A stretch of 64,000 nt of DNA from Chloroflexota bacterium (GCA_022824865.1 JAJDZD010000053.1:1-64000); one strand, 5' to 3'. Shown: positions 27,901 to 37,312, counted from the stretch's first letter. Notes: generated by a model not told the origin, from the letters alone. Numbers and translations: made by a program.

Positions 27901-28852
27901 GATGACGATCGGCGGGATCGTCTCCAATCTGCGCTCCTTCATGACCCGCAAGGGTCAGATGATGGGCGCGGTCACCCTGGAGGATCTGCCGGGCGCCATC
28001 GAGGTGATCTGCTTCCCCCGCATCTGGCAGCGCATTTCGCCAGAACTCAGTAACGACAGCGTGGTTCTGGCTACTGGACGTATTGAGGGCGACGATGCCT
28101 CCCCCAGGATGCTGGCTGACAACTTGTTCCCGTTGTCGGCCGCCTCATCGAATGGCGAGGCGGCGGCACCGATGCCCGGCGACACCCAGGCCTTGACCGG
28201 ACAGCCCAATAACGAAGACGGCCCGCCGATGCCCGGCGAAGACGAATCGTCAACCGATTTCTATATCCCGGAACCTGTACCTGAACCCGAGGACGTTCTC
28301 GCGGCCGACGATGACGCGCCGTCTCCCACGACCGGCGCGTCTGAAGTTTCCGCTGAATACGAGCCGGAAGCGCCGCCCGACCAGAACGGCGTCGAGCCCG
28401 CGACCACAGCCGCTAACGGGTCCAGTTCACCTGCCCCAGCCGACCCACCGGAACAGCCCACGCCCAGCGGCACCGCGAACGGAACGGATAGCGTCGTCGC
28501 GCCCAGCGCACCCGGCGACGGTCCGCGCGGCCCATCCAACGGAACAGCGAACGGCGCGCCACCGGAGCAAGAAGCTGACGAGCCTGTTCCTGCGGCGCCC
28601 GCCGCCCCGCCCCCCTCGCTCGTGATCGTCACGCTCCGCCGCAGCCCCGACCCCAGCTTCGATCTCGACCTGCTCAAGCGCCTGAACGCCGCCGTCACCT
28701 CAAACGAAGGCCCAACGCCCCTGCAGCTCAACATCGTCAAAACCGACGGCTCCACGGCCCGCCTCCGCTGGCCCAATACCGTCCAGCCCGACGAATCACT
28801 CCTCGGCGAACTCGGCGCCCAATTCGGCAAGGACAGCGTCGCCGTTACGTAA
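24968..28852 (+). CDS. dnaE: DNA polymerase III alpha subunit (TTG start proposed)
   Basis: FAHLHVHSEFSLLDG...MDSVAITDHGAMY (PHP); DVDMDFPSDRRDEVIEYM; ARHASTHAAGLVVS; C-terminal OB fold. Confidence 0.96.
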   Translation: MAGFAHLHVHSEFSLLDGFCRIPDLIERTAALGMDSVAITDHGAMYAAADFYLAAREKGVRPIIGCEVYVAPRSHTDRDPALDRRSFHLTLLARNLTGYRNLVRLVSRASLHGFYYKPRVDRELLAAHAEGLICLSGCPSSELSRAVSSGNLARAEEVARWHADTFGPENYYLEIQRPGLPDQEPLAQGIIELAGGLGLPLVASNDVHYLTPDDKDAHDILLCIQTGSLVADTDRMRMEGEWHLKSPEEMAQAFDDQPDALANTVTIAERCDLDLPFGRIAMPSVEVPNGHTVKSHLAELATQGLARRIPNADARYHERLAYELDVIDQTDFGEYLLLVREIFAFARDQGMLTAPRGSVNGSLVAFATDMSDIDPVKHDIIFERFLTIGRKGSMPDVDMDFPSDRRDEVIEYMIRRFGSDHVAQIVTFGTLAARAAVRDVGRVLGMEYGLTDRVAKLIPVNPVDPYTIGRSLDEVEELKSLYQQDDAVRRLLDSARRIEGVARHASTHAAGLVVSRDPLQEHVPLTRSAEGRPVAQFTFQTIEKIGLLQLDVLGLSNFRTIQHALRLVEQATGRALAPQDIPLDDDKAFALLRRGRTIGVFQMEGAGMTRTLRELAPTSIGEVAAIIALYRPGPMANIPTYIDRKHGRSAPEYLHERLEPILRETYGVLVYADQVLMIARHLAGYSWDEADNFRRAVGKKIREALQSEHEKFVARSVQEGIPNKVAEEIFALIEPFAGYGFNKAHAVSYAVIAYWTAWLKAHYPVQFLTALLDTDAGDVGKVASTRLEAELLGVNVLPPNINQSGVTFEPSGDSIVFGLAAVKNVGEAAVEAIAAARQEEGPFSSLADACERVDLRRAPKRAWESLIKVGALDELGERQAMLEALEPAMKRGQRTQTDRAAGQTTMFGIGLLPESTEPALELPDVPAAAEAERRRWEKELLGLYVTPSPLSDPAIGEQLAANVDARIYELEDTHHGQTMTIGGIVSNLRSFMTRKGQMMGAVTLEDLPGAIEVICFPRIWQRISPELSNDSVVLATGRIEGDDASPRMLADNLFPLSAASSNGEAAAPMPGDTQALTGQPNNEDGPPMPGEDESSTDFYIPEPVPEPEDVLAADDDAPSPTTGASEVSAEYEPEAPPDQNGVEPATTAANGSSSPAPADPPEQPTPSGTANGTDSVVAPSAPGDGPRGPSNGTANGAPPEQEADEPVPAAPAAPPPSLVIVTLRRSPDPSFDLDLLKRLNAAVTSNEGPTPLQLNIVKTDGSTARLRWPNTVQPDESLLGELGAQFGKDSVAVT

Positions 28853-28905
28853 TAGAGGGCGCTGCAGCAAGGAGCGACGGAAGGTTGGCTATCGGGGACT
28901 AGCGG

Positions 28906-29726
28906 TCAGTTGCGTGTACTCCACAGAGCGCGACACCCCTCGGTAAATCCCTTGCGTGCCCGCCGCACGGCGTCATCGCTTGGTGGATTCCATTTCGAGG
29001 CCATGGCTTCGACACGCCTCACAAGTTCAGCGTCGAGTGCTCGCGGCGTCCACCTGAAGCGGATGACCGATCGCAAAACCACCTGTCGCTCGAATCCCGG
29101 AAGGACAGCGACATACCTAAGCGCAAACTGCCGGCCATACTCATAGGGGTCGTCGGCTGAGATTTCTATGGTGGCGAGGGGCGGCTTTGAGAATGGCGTC
29201 CAGAAGTGAGGGCGCAATACCTCTTGGTCAATTAACAGAAGCTGATCCGCCTCCATGACGAGCAGATCTGACAAATTAGAGCCCATCACCGGTTCAAACC
29301 CCAGCAAGACGACCTCAATCCCAAGATCCTGAGCCTCCCGGACCCCTTCGCGCAGGTCCTCGTCGCCACCTAGCAGAAACGCGGTCGAGATCGCTCCGCG
29401 TCCTGCCAGGACCATAAGGTCGCGAACGATCAGCGAATCGACTCCCTTCTGCTGCCCCGCGACCAGCCGCCCCATTCGAAGCTTTACGCGAGGAAGAAAG
29501 CCGATGGCCTCGTGGTCCGCTGTGTTTCGCTCAGCGCCGTCGTACCAGTACGTCCGTAGCCAGGATCCGTGACCGCCCAATACGCGCTCATTGCAGAACC
29601 GCGACAGCGCTGGAACTAAGGCCTCGGCATCAAGAAACTGCGATGTTCGGTCGCCGACGCCGAGACAGGTGAGGCCGCCCTGTAGAGATATCCCGCATCC
29701 ACGAACACGCAGTAGCGGCCGACCAT
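28906..29726 (-). pseudogene. NYN (PIN-like RNase) domain gene, probably frameshifted near 29680
   Basis: N-term MVGRYCVFVDAGYLYRA in one frame; GLTCLGVGDRTSQFLDAEAL...RTYWYDGAERNT...GVDSLIVRDLMVLAGRGAISTAFLLGGDEDLREGVREAQDLGIEVVLLG in another. Confidence 0.72.
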
Positions 29727-29736
29727 GAACCCCAAG

Positions 29737-29761
29737 AAAAAGGGGCTCCAGCAGGAGCCCC
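29737..29761 (-). terminator. intrinsic terminator hairpin (minus orientation)
   Basis: Minus strand GGGGCTCC-TGCT-GGAGCCCC-TTTTT; 10 nt upstream of the NYN ATG and ~130 nt after the AKR stop. Confidence 0.85.
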
Positions 29762-29891
29762 AAATCTGCCCCTCGATCGGGACTGAACCAACAACCCCTC
29801 AACCGGGGTGGATATATTGTCTGACGCGAATCAACTCGCGGCAAAGACCTGCAAAGTGAGACTGAGCGCCTAGCGGCTATGCCTGCGGCTG

Positions 29892-30836
29892 CTAGAACCA
29901 GTCGTTCGGAAACTCCACCGGCGACACGATGTCTCGGAAGTTGCTGAACTCCTCCGCCACGCGCAGCGCTGCCACGTCAGCGTGCAGTTCCTCAATCGTC
30001 GTCGGCCCAATCACGTTGACGTCGATGTCCGGACAGGCCAGCGAATAGGCCAGGGCTGCCGTCTGCAGGGTCAGACTATGAGCTTGGGCCCGCTCTTCCA
30101 TGTCGCGAACTTCGTTCAGCACCTCGGGCGAGGCCTCGCGGTAGCTGTAACGTGCGCCCTGCACCGCGCCGGTGCCGAGGATGTTCCCTCCAAACGGGCT
30201 GATGTTGATGACGCCCAGGTTGTACTGCCGCGCGTGCGGGTGAATACGCCGCGCCGCGTCCTGGTTGAGCAGGGTGTAATGGTGGTACGAGCCGATGATG
30301 TCGAATTCGCCGCTCTCGGCCGCCATGGCGGCGAAGTCCGCGTTCCCCACCGCCGTGCCGATCGCGCCCACCAATCCCTCGGCCTGCAGGCGCCGCAACG
30401 CGGCCAGCATGCCGTTCGGGGCCATGATTTGGTCCCAGTGATCGGGCCGGGCGTCATGCACCTTGAGCACCGGCAGATGCTCCAGCCCCAACTCCTCCAG
30501 GCTGTCATGCACGCTCCGCACCGCGCGGTCGGGACCGAAGTCGTACTCAATCCCGTCGTCACCCATGTACCGCCCGATCTTGGTGACGATCAGCAAATCG
30601 TCCGGCGGATCGGACTCCTTGAGCCGTTCCACCAGCCATCCCTGTGCATACGAAGGTGCGGTATCCACGTGCCGGATGCCCAGTCGGAAGGCTTCGCGCA
30701 ACAACTCGACGTACGCCTCGTCGCCCACCCTGCCGATCCAGTTGGCCGAACCGAGCGCCAACTTCGTGGACCGCACGCCTGAGCGCCCCAGTGTCACGGG
30801 CGGAACCTGCGGAAGGTCGGATGCCATAGCAGTCAT
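29892..30836 (-). CDS. aldo/keto reductase
   Basis: LALGSANWIGRV...AFRLGIRHVDTAPSYAQGWLVERLKE; LLIVTKIGRY; PFGGNILGTG. Confidence 0.93.
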   Translation of the reverse strand: MTAMASDLPQVPPVTLGRSGVRSTKLALGSANWIGRVGDEAYVELLREAFRLGIRHVDTAPSYAQGWLVERLKESDPPDDLLIVTKIGRYMGDDGIEYDFGPDRAVRSVHDSLEELGLEHLPVLKVHDARPDHWDQIMAPNGMLAALRRLQAEGLVGAIGTAVGNADFAAMAAESGEFDIIGSYHHYTLLNQDAARRIHPHARQYNLGVINISPFGGNILGTGAVQGARYSYREASPEVLNEVRDMEERAQAHSLTLQTAALAYSLACPDIDVNVIGPTTIEELHADVAALRVAEEFSNFRDIVSPVEFPNDWF

Positions 30837-30975
30837 CCTCCAGCGCTAGCGCCGGTCTCATCGTGCGCCTGCGCCAGATTTGCCGCAACCCGCGACCCTC
30901 CCGAAGGGCCGGCAGCCGACCTGCGAATCGGGCAATATCAGTTCCAGCTACACCCCGACCCTTGGAGCCCGCGCC

Positions 30976-31893
30976 GTGGCCGAACCGATTCCGCACTTCG
31001 ACGTCGAGCTTGAGGACGTATCCGGACGCCTCTCTGAACTGGTCGAACCCGGCGCCAACCTGGAACGCATCGCCGGCGGCCTCGGCTTTACCGAAGGCCC
31101 GGTCTGGCGCGGCGACCACCTGCTCTTCAGCGATATCCCCAACGACCGCATCTGCCGCTGGCGCCAATTGCCAGAAGGTCCCGAACTCACCACCTTCCGC
31201 GCCTTCAACGGCTCCACCAACGGTCTCACCCTGGACCGCGAGGGACGCCTCCTCGGCTGCACCCACGGCGCGCGCGCCGTGCTGCGGTTCGACCAGAACA
31301 ACCAGCCCACACCCATCGCCACCCACTTCAACGGCGGACGCCTCAACAGCCCCAACGACATCGTCGTAAAGCGCAACGGCGACATCTACTTCACCGACCC
31401 GCCCTACGGGATCGTCGACCTGCCGCCCGAAGTCCAGGAACAGCCGCTCTGCGGCGTCTACCGCTTGGACGCGGGTGGCCAACTCACCCTCGCCACCGAC
31501 CGCTTCATCCGGCCCAATGGCCTCGCCTTCTCACCGGACGAACAGACGCTGTACATCGGCGACTCCGGCGGCCCGCGCGATATCTGGGCCTTTGACGTAA
31601 CCGACGACGGCACGCTGGCCAACCCGCGCCAGTTCGTCGACATGGACTCCTATCCCCAACCCAACAACCCCGACGGCATGAAGTGCGACACGAACGGCCG
31701 CCTCTGGTCCACCGGACCCGGCAACGCCGTGTGGGTGATCGAGCCCGACGGAACCGTGGTGGGCCTGATCAAGTTCCCCGAACAACCCGCAAACCTCGCC
31801 TGGGGCGGCCCCAGCTGGTCCACCCTCTTCGTCACCGCCCGCGGCAGCGTCTACCGCGTGGAAACGAACTGCACCGGCGTCCGGGTGCCCTAG
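30976..31893 (+). CDS. SMP-30/gluconolactonase/LRE family protein
   Basis: GLGFTEGPVWRGDHLLFSDIPNDRICRW; FNGGRLNSPNDIVVKRNGDIYFTDPPYG; RPNGLAFSPDEQTLYIGD. GTG start. Confidence 0.93.
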   Translation: MAEPIPHFDVELEDVSGRLSELVEPGANLERIAGGLGFTEGPVWRGDHLLFSDIPNDRICRWRQLPEGPELTTFRAFNGSTNGLTLDREGRLLGCTHGARAVLRFDQNNQPTPIATHFNGGRLNSPNDIVVKRNGDIYFTDPPYGIVDLPPEVQEQPLCGVYRLDAGGQLTLATDRFIRPNGLAFSPDEQTLYIGDSGGPRDIWAFDVTDDGTLANPRQFVDMDSYPQPNNPDGMKCDTNGRLWSTGPGNAVWVIEPDGTVVGLIKFPEQPANLAWGGPSWSTLFVTARGSVYRVETNCTGVRVP

Positions 31894-31907
31894 CGCGTCC
31901 GGTTGTT

Positions 31908-32318
31908 CTACGCCTGTCCGTTCGCAAACGTCGACAAGGGTGCGGCTACGTCCGGAGCACTTCGCAAGATCGCGCGATCTGCAGTCGCCAGGGACACTCC
32001 AAGCAGACGGGCCACAACGACAAACTCGGCGTCGTAGGCGGTCAGCCCGCAGTTCAGTGCTACCTCGATCACGTCGGAGTGCGGCGCGTCGATCACACGG
32101 TCACCCAGCACATGCGACGCCTCATCAAACAGCGCGACAGCCTGTTCTCTTGATATGTCGCCTCGGCGCACGTATCCAATAAGCACATTTCGCAGTTCAC
32201 TCTTGAGAATCGGGGGTGCCGTCCACTCCGAATCTCGCTCGTAGAGGCGATCTGCTGCAGCCTCATACGGCCCGCCAACGACCAGTGCGACCACGACATT
32301 GGTGTCGACAACGATCAT
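31908..32318 (-). CDS. PIN-domain toxin (VapC/FitB-like)
   Basis: MIVVDTNVVVALVVGG; LTAYDAEFVVVARLLGVSLATADRAIL. Confidence 0.92.
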   Translation of the reverse strand: MIVVDTNVVVALVVGGPYEAAADRLYERDSEWTAPPILKSELRNVLIGYVRRGDISREQAVALFDEASHVLGDRVIDAPHSDVIEVALNCGLTAYDAEFVVVARLLGVSLATADRAILRSAPDVAAPLSTFANGQA

Positions 32319-32563
32319 CGTCGACCGGCGTCTCGCAACTCCTTTATGAGGTCGTCATTGAGGTCGATGGGACCGAGAGATTCGCGCTGTCTCCGAATTC
32401 GCTCGAGCAGCGCTTGAGCGTCGACCTGGTTCGAGTGCACCGAGGCCGTTAACCTCGCTACGATCTCGCGATTGAGGCTTCTGTGGTTTCGACGAGCGGA
32501 TTCTTTGAGTTTCAGATGCACGTCCTCAGGGAGTCCACGAACTGCCACCTGCGGCACGGTCAA
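32315..32563 (-). CDS. FitA-like ribbon-helix-helix antitoxin
   Basis: VAVRGLPEDVHLKLKESARRNHRSLNREIVARL; overlaps the toxin start. Confidence 0.92.
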   Translation of the reverse strand: MTVPQVAVRGLPEDVHLKLKESARRNHRSLNREIVARLTASVHSNQVDAQALLERIRRQRESLGPIDLNDDLIKELRDAGRR

Positions 32564-32595
32564 GCTCCAAGCTGTGCTATCAGTTCACAACCAAA

Positions 32596-32976
32596 ATGAT
32601 ATCAGGAGACCTGCCACCTCGTCGTTCTTCGCACCGTAGAGTTAGACCCGATGGCCATTCTCGAGTTGACTGCCAGGCAATGCCCCCACAGAAACGACCG
32701 AGAGATGTTGGAGTCCGGCCAGAGTGTTCAATCCGCATCCGCGTCCGTCCGTACGCCGACCTCGCCCGCTTCTTCCCCGGCGAAGGCCGTATCCGCGTCA
32801 TCGAAGCCTCGGCCGGCTCAACGGTTGGCGATCTCCTTGATGCCCACGGCCTCGATGAATCGCGCCGCTTGACCCTCGGCGTCAACGACGTCCTGGCCTC
32901 GCGCGAGACGCAATTGTGCGATGGCGATACGCTGGAGGTCCTGGTCCCGATGTCCGGCGGAATGGGAGCGACCTGA
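32596..32976 (+). CDS. MoaD/ThiS-like ubiquitin-fold sulfur carrier (start uncertain, likely internal)
   Basis: IRVRPYADLARFFPGEGRIRVIEASAGSTVGDLLDAHGLDE...DGDTLEVLVPMSGG; immediately precedes AOR. Confidence 0.8.
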   Translation: MISGDLPPRRSSHRRVRPDGHSRVDCQAMPPQKRPRDVGVRPECSIRIRVRPYADLARFFPGEGRIRVIEASAGSTVGDLLDAHGLDESRRLTLGVNDVLASRETQLCDGDTLEVLVPMSGGMGAT

Positions 32977-34829
32977 TGGCGCCAACCGCGATTCAGAACC
33001 GAATCCTGCGCGTGGACCTGACCGAGCGCCGCTGCTGGACCGAGCGGCCCGGTGACGCCTTCTTCCGCAAGCACCTTGGCGGCCGCAACTTCATCGCCCA
33101 CTACCTGCTTACGGAGACGCCCCGCGGGGCCGACGCCTTCGATCCCGTCAACCGCCTGGTCTTCGCAATGGGCCCAACCACTGGCGTGGCTCTGCCGGGT
33201 GCCGGCCGCCACAGCGTGGGCGCAAAGTCGCCCCTCACCGGCCTCTTCGGCGAGTCCGAGGCGGGCGGCTACTGGGGCTCAGAGCTCAAGCAAGCTGGCT
33301 GGGACGGCATCGTCATCCAGGGGCGCGCGTCGGAGCCCGTCTACCTCTGGATCAAGGACGACCAGGTCGAGTTCCGCGACGCCGCCCACCTCTGGGGAAA
33401 GATCACCGGCCCTGTCGAAACCGCGATCCGTGAGGAACTCGGCGACCAGCAGATCCGCGTCACCCAGATTGGTCCCGCCGGCGAGAACCTCGTCCGCTAC
33501 GCCTGCATAGTCAACGACCTTAACGAGGTCGCCGGCCGCACCGGCCTGGGCGCGGTCATGGGCTCCAAGAACCTCAAGGCCATCGCCGTCCGCGGGAGCA
33601 CCCGGGTGCAGGTGGCCGACCGCGATCCGGTCAGGGACACGGCCCGCTGGGTTGCGCGGGAGACCCTCGCCGAGGGTGGCACGCACCACCGCCTGCACAC
33701 CTGGGGTACCGGCGCGATGGTGCAGTCAAAGCAACTCGAAGGCCACCTCATCGTCCACAACTTTCGCGATGGGCAACTGGACGGCGCCACCAACATCGAC
33801 GCCATCGCCATGCGCGACCAGGTCATCGACCACATGGATCGCTGCTTCGCCTGCTCCGTGCGCTGCAAGAAGCGGGTCAAGATCGAGACGCCCAAGGTCA
33901 AGGTTCGTCCAAAGTACGGCGGGCCCGAGTACGAAACCCTGGCCGCCATCGGTACCAACACCGGCGTCACCGACATCATGGCCGTCTGCAAGGGCAACGA
34001 GATGCTCAACTTCCTGGGCATGGACAGCATCTCCGCCGGCGCCACCATTGCCTGGGCCATGGAAATGGAGGAGATGGGCCGCCTGCGCGACCACAACGAG
34101 GACGGACAACCGCTCCGCTTCGGCTCGGCGCAGGACCTGCTGGACCTGATCGAGAAGATCGCCTACCGCGACGGCATCGGCGATCTCCTTGCCGAGGGCG
34201 CCCTGCGCGCCGCCCGTGCCATCGGCGGCGACGCCGAGGACTACGTCGTCCACGTCAAGGGCCTGGAAGTTGCCATGCACGACCCCCGCGCCATGAAGGA
34301 CATGCGCGATAACTACCCCATCACCCCTACCGGCGGCGACCACACCGGCGCCGGCCTCAAGCGCACCTCCGTCCGCAACACCGTCGGCCTCTGCCAGTTC
34401 CTGGACTACGACGACACCAAGGCGCTGGAACTGCTCAACGCCGCCACCGGCTGGGATATGTCGCCCGAGGAACTGCACGAGACCTTCGAGCGCGGCCTCA
34501 CGATGGCGCGCCTTTTCAACCTGCGTGAAGGCATGACCGCCCAGGACGACCGCCTGCCCGAGCGCCTGCACCAACCCATCCGCCAGGGACCGCTCAGCGA
34601 CTACCGCCTGCCGCGCGACGAAGTCCGCACCTACGTCCAGGGCTACTACAGCGAACGCGGCTGGGACCCTGACCGGGGCCTGCCATACGCCGACACGTTG
34701 GAGCACCTCGGTGTCGATCCGTCGGAGACCGATCTCGAAGACCTCGTCACCGAGCGCCCCGAGCCCCTCCCGATCGGCGCGTTGCCCTACACCCTCGAAC
34801 TCGAATCAACCGCCGGCCACGAGGAGTAG
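32976..34829 (+). CDS. aldehyde ferredoxin oxidoreductase (tungsten/molybdopterin)
   Basis: LGGRNFIAHYLL; AGRTGLGAVMGSKNLKAIAVRG; CFACSVRC; LEVAMHDPRAM. Confidence 0.95.
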   Translation: MAPTAIQNRILRVDLTERRCWTERPGDAFFRKHLGGRNFIAHYLLTETPRGADAFDPVNRLVFAMGPTTGVALPGAGRHSVGAKSPLTGLFGESEAGGYWGSELKQAGWDGIVIQGRASEPVYLWIKDDQVEFRDAAHLWGKITGPVETAIREELGDQQIRVTQIGPAGENLVRYACIVNDLNEVAGRTGLGAVMGSKNLKAIAVRGSTRVQVADRDPVRDTARWVARETLAEGGTHHRLHTWGTGAMVQSKQLEGHLIVHNFRDGQLDGATNIDAIAMRDQVIDHMDRCFACSVRCKKRVKIETPKVKVRPKYGGPEYETLAAIGTNTGVTDIMAVCKGNEMLNFLGMDSISAGATIAWAMEMEEMGRLRDHNEDGQPLRFGSAQDLLDLIEKIAYRDGIGDLLAEGALRAARAIGGDAEDYVVHVKGLEVAMHDPRAMKDMRDNYPITPTGGDHTGAGLKRTSVRNTVGLCQFLDYDDTKALELLNAATGWDMSPEELHETFERGLTMARLFNLREGMTAQDDRLPERLHQPIRQGPLSDYRLPRDEVRTYVQGYYSERGWDPDRGLPYADTLEHLGVDPSETDLEDLVTERPEPLPIGALPYTLELESTAGHEE

Positions 34830-34908
34830 CCGGCGCGGCCGGCCAAGGCCCCGCTGGCCAGGCCTTCCTGTTAGCCACGAGCTGCGCATTCGGGCTAGAT
34901 TCAGCGCT

Positions 34909-35907
34909 ATGCAGCACCATCACCGCCATCACGGGGACGACGAGAAGCACAGCCACACTCATGGCGCAGTCGACCCGACCATTGCGACGACCAGTCGCGG
35001 CATCTGGGCCATAAAGTGGTCGTTCGTGGGGCTGGCGATTACCGCAGTGCTCCAGGCAGCCGTCTTCGTAGTGTCCGGAAGCGTGGCGTTGCTGGCCGAC
35101 ACCATCCACAACGTAGGCGATGCGCTGACTGCGGTCCCCTTGTGGATAGCCTTCCTGTTTGCTCGCCGCGTAGCAACGAGGCGGTTCAGCTATGGCTTTG
35201 GCAGGGTCGAGGATCTGGCCGGAGCAATCATCGTCCTCGTAATCTTGTCCAGCGCCATAGTGGCCGCCTACCAGTCCATCGACAGGCTGCTCAACCCGCG
35301 TGACGTTGAACTGATATGGGCGGTCGCCGCAGCCGGGGCGTTAGGCTTCATTGGTAACGAGGCTGTCGCGCTGTTCCGCATCCGCGTCGGGCGCGAAATC
35401 AACAGCGCCGCGCTGGTGGCCGACGGTTACCACGCCCGGACGGATGGGCTCGCGAGCCTCGCCGTCGTCGCCGGCGCAATCGCTATCTGGGCGGGCTTCC
35501 CGATAGCCGACCCCATTGCGGGGCTGGGCATCAGCGTACTCATTGCAAAGATTGTGTACGACTCCGCCAAAACGGTATTTGGCCGCATGCTCGACGGAAT
35601 CGACCCTGAAACACTCGACAACTTGGAGCACGAAGCCCTGCACGTAAAAGGCGTGCAAGCCATCACCCGGTCACGTGCGCGATGGATTGGCCACCGCCTG
35701 CACGCGGAGGTGCATCTCACGGCCAGCAAAGACCTCTCGCTGAAGCAGGCGCACGAACTCCAGAAGCGCGTCTCCCATGAGCTCGCTCACGCCATTCCGT
35801 ACCTGGGCGAGGCGGTCATTCATGTCGACCCCGCTGATCAAGCAGGCACCGCGAACGATCGAACATCCGCCCATGAACATGATGGGCTGCCACTCCACAG
35901 CCACTAA
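34909..35907 (+). CDS. cation diffusion facilitator family transporter
   Basis: His-rich N-term; SGSVALLADTIHNVGDALTAVPLW; ALVADGYHARTDGLASLAVVAG. Confidence 0.94.
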   Translation: MQHHHRHHGDDEKHSHTHGAVDPTIATTSRGIWAIKWSFVGLAITAVLQAAVFVVSGSVALLADTIHNVGDALTAVPLWIAFLFARRVATRRFSYGFGRVEDLAGAIIVLVILSSAIVAAYQSIDRLLNPRDVELIWAVAAAGALGFIGNEAVALFRIRVGREINSAALVADGYHARTDGLASLAVVAGAIAIWAGFPIADPIAGLGISVLIAKIVYDSAKTVFGRMLDGIDPETLDNLEHEALHVKGVQAITRSRARWIGHRLHAEVHLTASKDLSLKQAHELQKRVSHELAHAIPYLGEAVIHVDPADQAGTANDRTSAHEHDGLPLHSH

Positions 35908-36244
35908 CGCCCGCGCCGTAGGGCAACACTCGTTTCGACGGCGTGCAACGTTCCCAAAGTCACTTGCTGCACCGGGGCAAGAGGTGAGGCGCATGGTCTG
36001 CCGGCATGAGCATGATCAGGACGGCGGAGCCTATGACGCCGACTGAGACCGGCAAGCCGACAGTCTCGGCGCCTTCCGTTTAGGCCCGTCAGTAGGCCTC
36101 GAAGTAGATTCAGCCGGCTCTGGGGCACACAACGAGAGCGCTCACCAGCGCGGCCGGTATCCACCTGCGGTGGTGGTCGACAGCACGTTCCCTTTGGCGT
36201 GACCTTCGCGGCCCATAGCGGCGCACCGCAGATCGGCCTGGCCG

Positions 36245-36712
36245 CTATTCCCCGCGTCCCTCGCCCTCGGCGAACGTCTTGAAGTCGTTCAGCGTCTTCT
36301 TGGTCTGCCCGGTGAACGCGAAACGCATGACGATCGACATCAGCAGCATCTTCCAGTCGGAGAAGCGGAACTCCGTCTCCGCAATCCAGCGCGTGCGGTT
36401 CGGTCCCTCTTCCACGAATCGGTTGTTGATGTAGTTCCACACGCCTTCGGTCTCGTAGGTGCCCGCCAGCTCATCCGGCAGGCTTTGCGCCGTCACCGTT
36501 TCGATCATCTCGACGTCCTGGCCACGGTGCTCGTACACAAGCCGGGAGGTCTCCCCCGGTTGCCCGGGCTCGCCGCTGACGTGTTCGAAGCTCTTCAGGC
36601 CCGTCTGCCACTTCGGCATGTTGTCCCGGTTCATGAAGAGCTCAATCACGCGGTCGCGCGGCAAGTCGATCACAACGTCACGGGTGTACTTCACGGAGAG
36701 CCTCCAATCCAA
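36245..36712 (-). CDS. SRPBCC family protein, copy 1
   Basis: VKYTRDVVIDLPRDRVIELFMNRDNMPKWQTGLKSFEHVSGEPGQPG. Confidence 0.9.
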   Translation of the reverse strand: MDWRLSVKYTRDVVIDLPRDRVIELFMNRDNMPKWQTGLKSFEHVSGEPGQPGETSRLVYEHRGQDVEMIETVTAQSLPDELAGTYETEGVWNYINNRFVEEGPNRTRWIAETEFRFSDWKMLLMSIVMRFAFTGQTKKTLNDFKTFAEGEGRGE

Positions 36713-36733
36713 CCAGGTGGCCGCCGACGGCCG

Positions 36734-37201
36734 CTAGTCCCCACGACCCTCGCCTTCGGCGAATGCCTTGAAGTCGCGCAGGGTCTTCAGCGTCCTCGAA
36801 GTGAATAGCGGCCGCAGCAGGATCGCCATCAGCTTCATCTTGATCCCCTGGGGGCGAAACTCCGACTCGGCGATCCAGCGCGTGCGGTCCGGTCCTTCTT
36901 CCTCAAACCGGTTCTTCATCAGATTCCAGACACCGTCGGTCTCGTAGATGCCTGAGAACTCGTCGGGCAGATTGCGCTCGGTGATCGTCTCGGTCATCTC
37001 GAAGCGGCGCCCCCGGTAGTCGTACACCAGGCGCGACTTGGCGCCGGGCTGTCCCGGCTCGCCGCTGACGTGCTCGAATCTCTGCAGGCCCTCCTGCCAC
37101 TTCGTCAGGTTGTCGGCGTCGTCGAACAGCTCGATCACTCGATCGCGCGGCAGGTCGATCACGACCTCGCGGGTGTACTTCACAGTGAGTCTCCAATCCA
37201 A
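36734..37201 (-). CDS. SRPBCC family protein, copy 2
   Basis: VKYTREVVIDLPRDRVIELFDDADNLTKWQEGLQRFEHVSGEPGQPG; tandem paralogue of copy 1. Confidence 0.9.
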   Translation of the reverse strand: MDWRLTVKYTREVVIDLPRDRVIELFDDADNLTKWQEGLQRFEHVSGEPGQPGAKSRLVYDYRGRRFEMTETITERNLPDEFSGIYETDGVWNLMKNRFEEEGPDRTRWIAESEFRPQGIKMKLMAILLRPLFTSRTLKTLRDFKAFAEGEGRGD

Positions 37202-37312
37202 CCTCGTGGGTCGTGAGGCGGCGCGACTCTCCGCCCTCGGGACGCGCTGCGAACTTCTGCAGGCTCGGCCGAGTGGTTGTCGGCAGCCTCGGACTTAAGG
37301 TACACGCCCGCT

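Noticed and set aside
29762-29830. GGTTCAGTCCCGATCGAGGGGCA looked like a tRNA T-arm/acceptor
   Set aside because: T-loop TTCAGTC violates the consensus and no matching 5' acceptor/D/anticodon arms were found.
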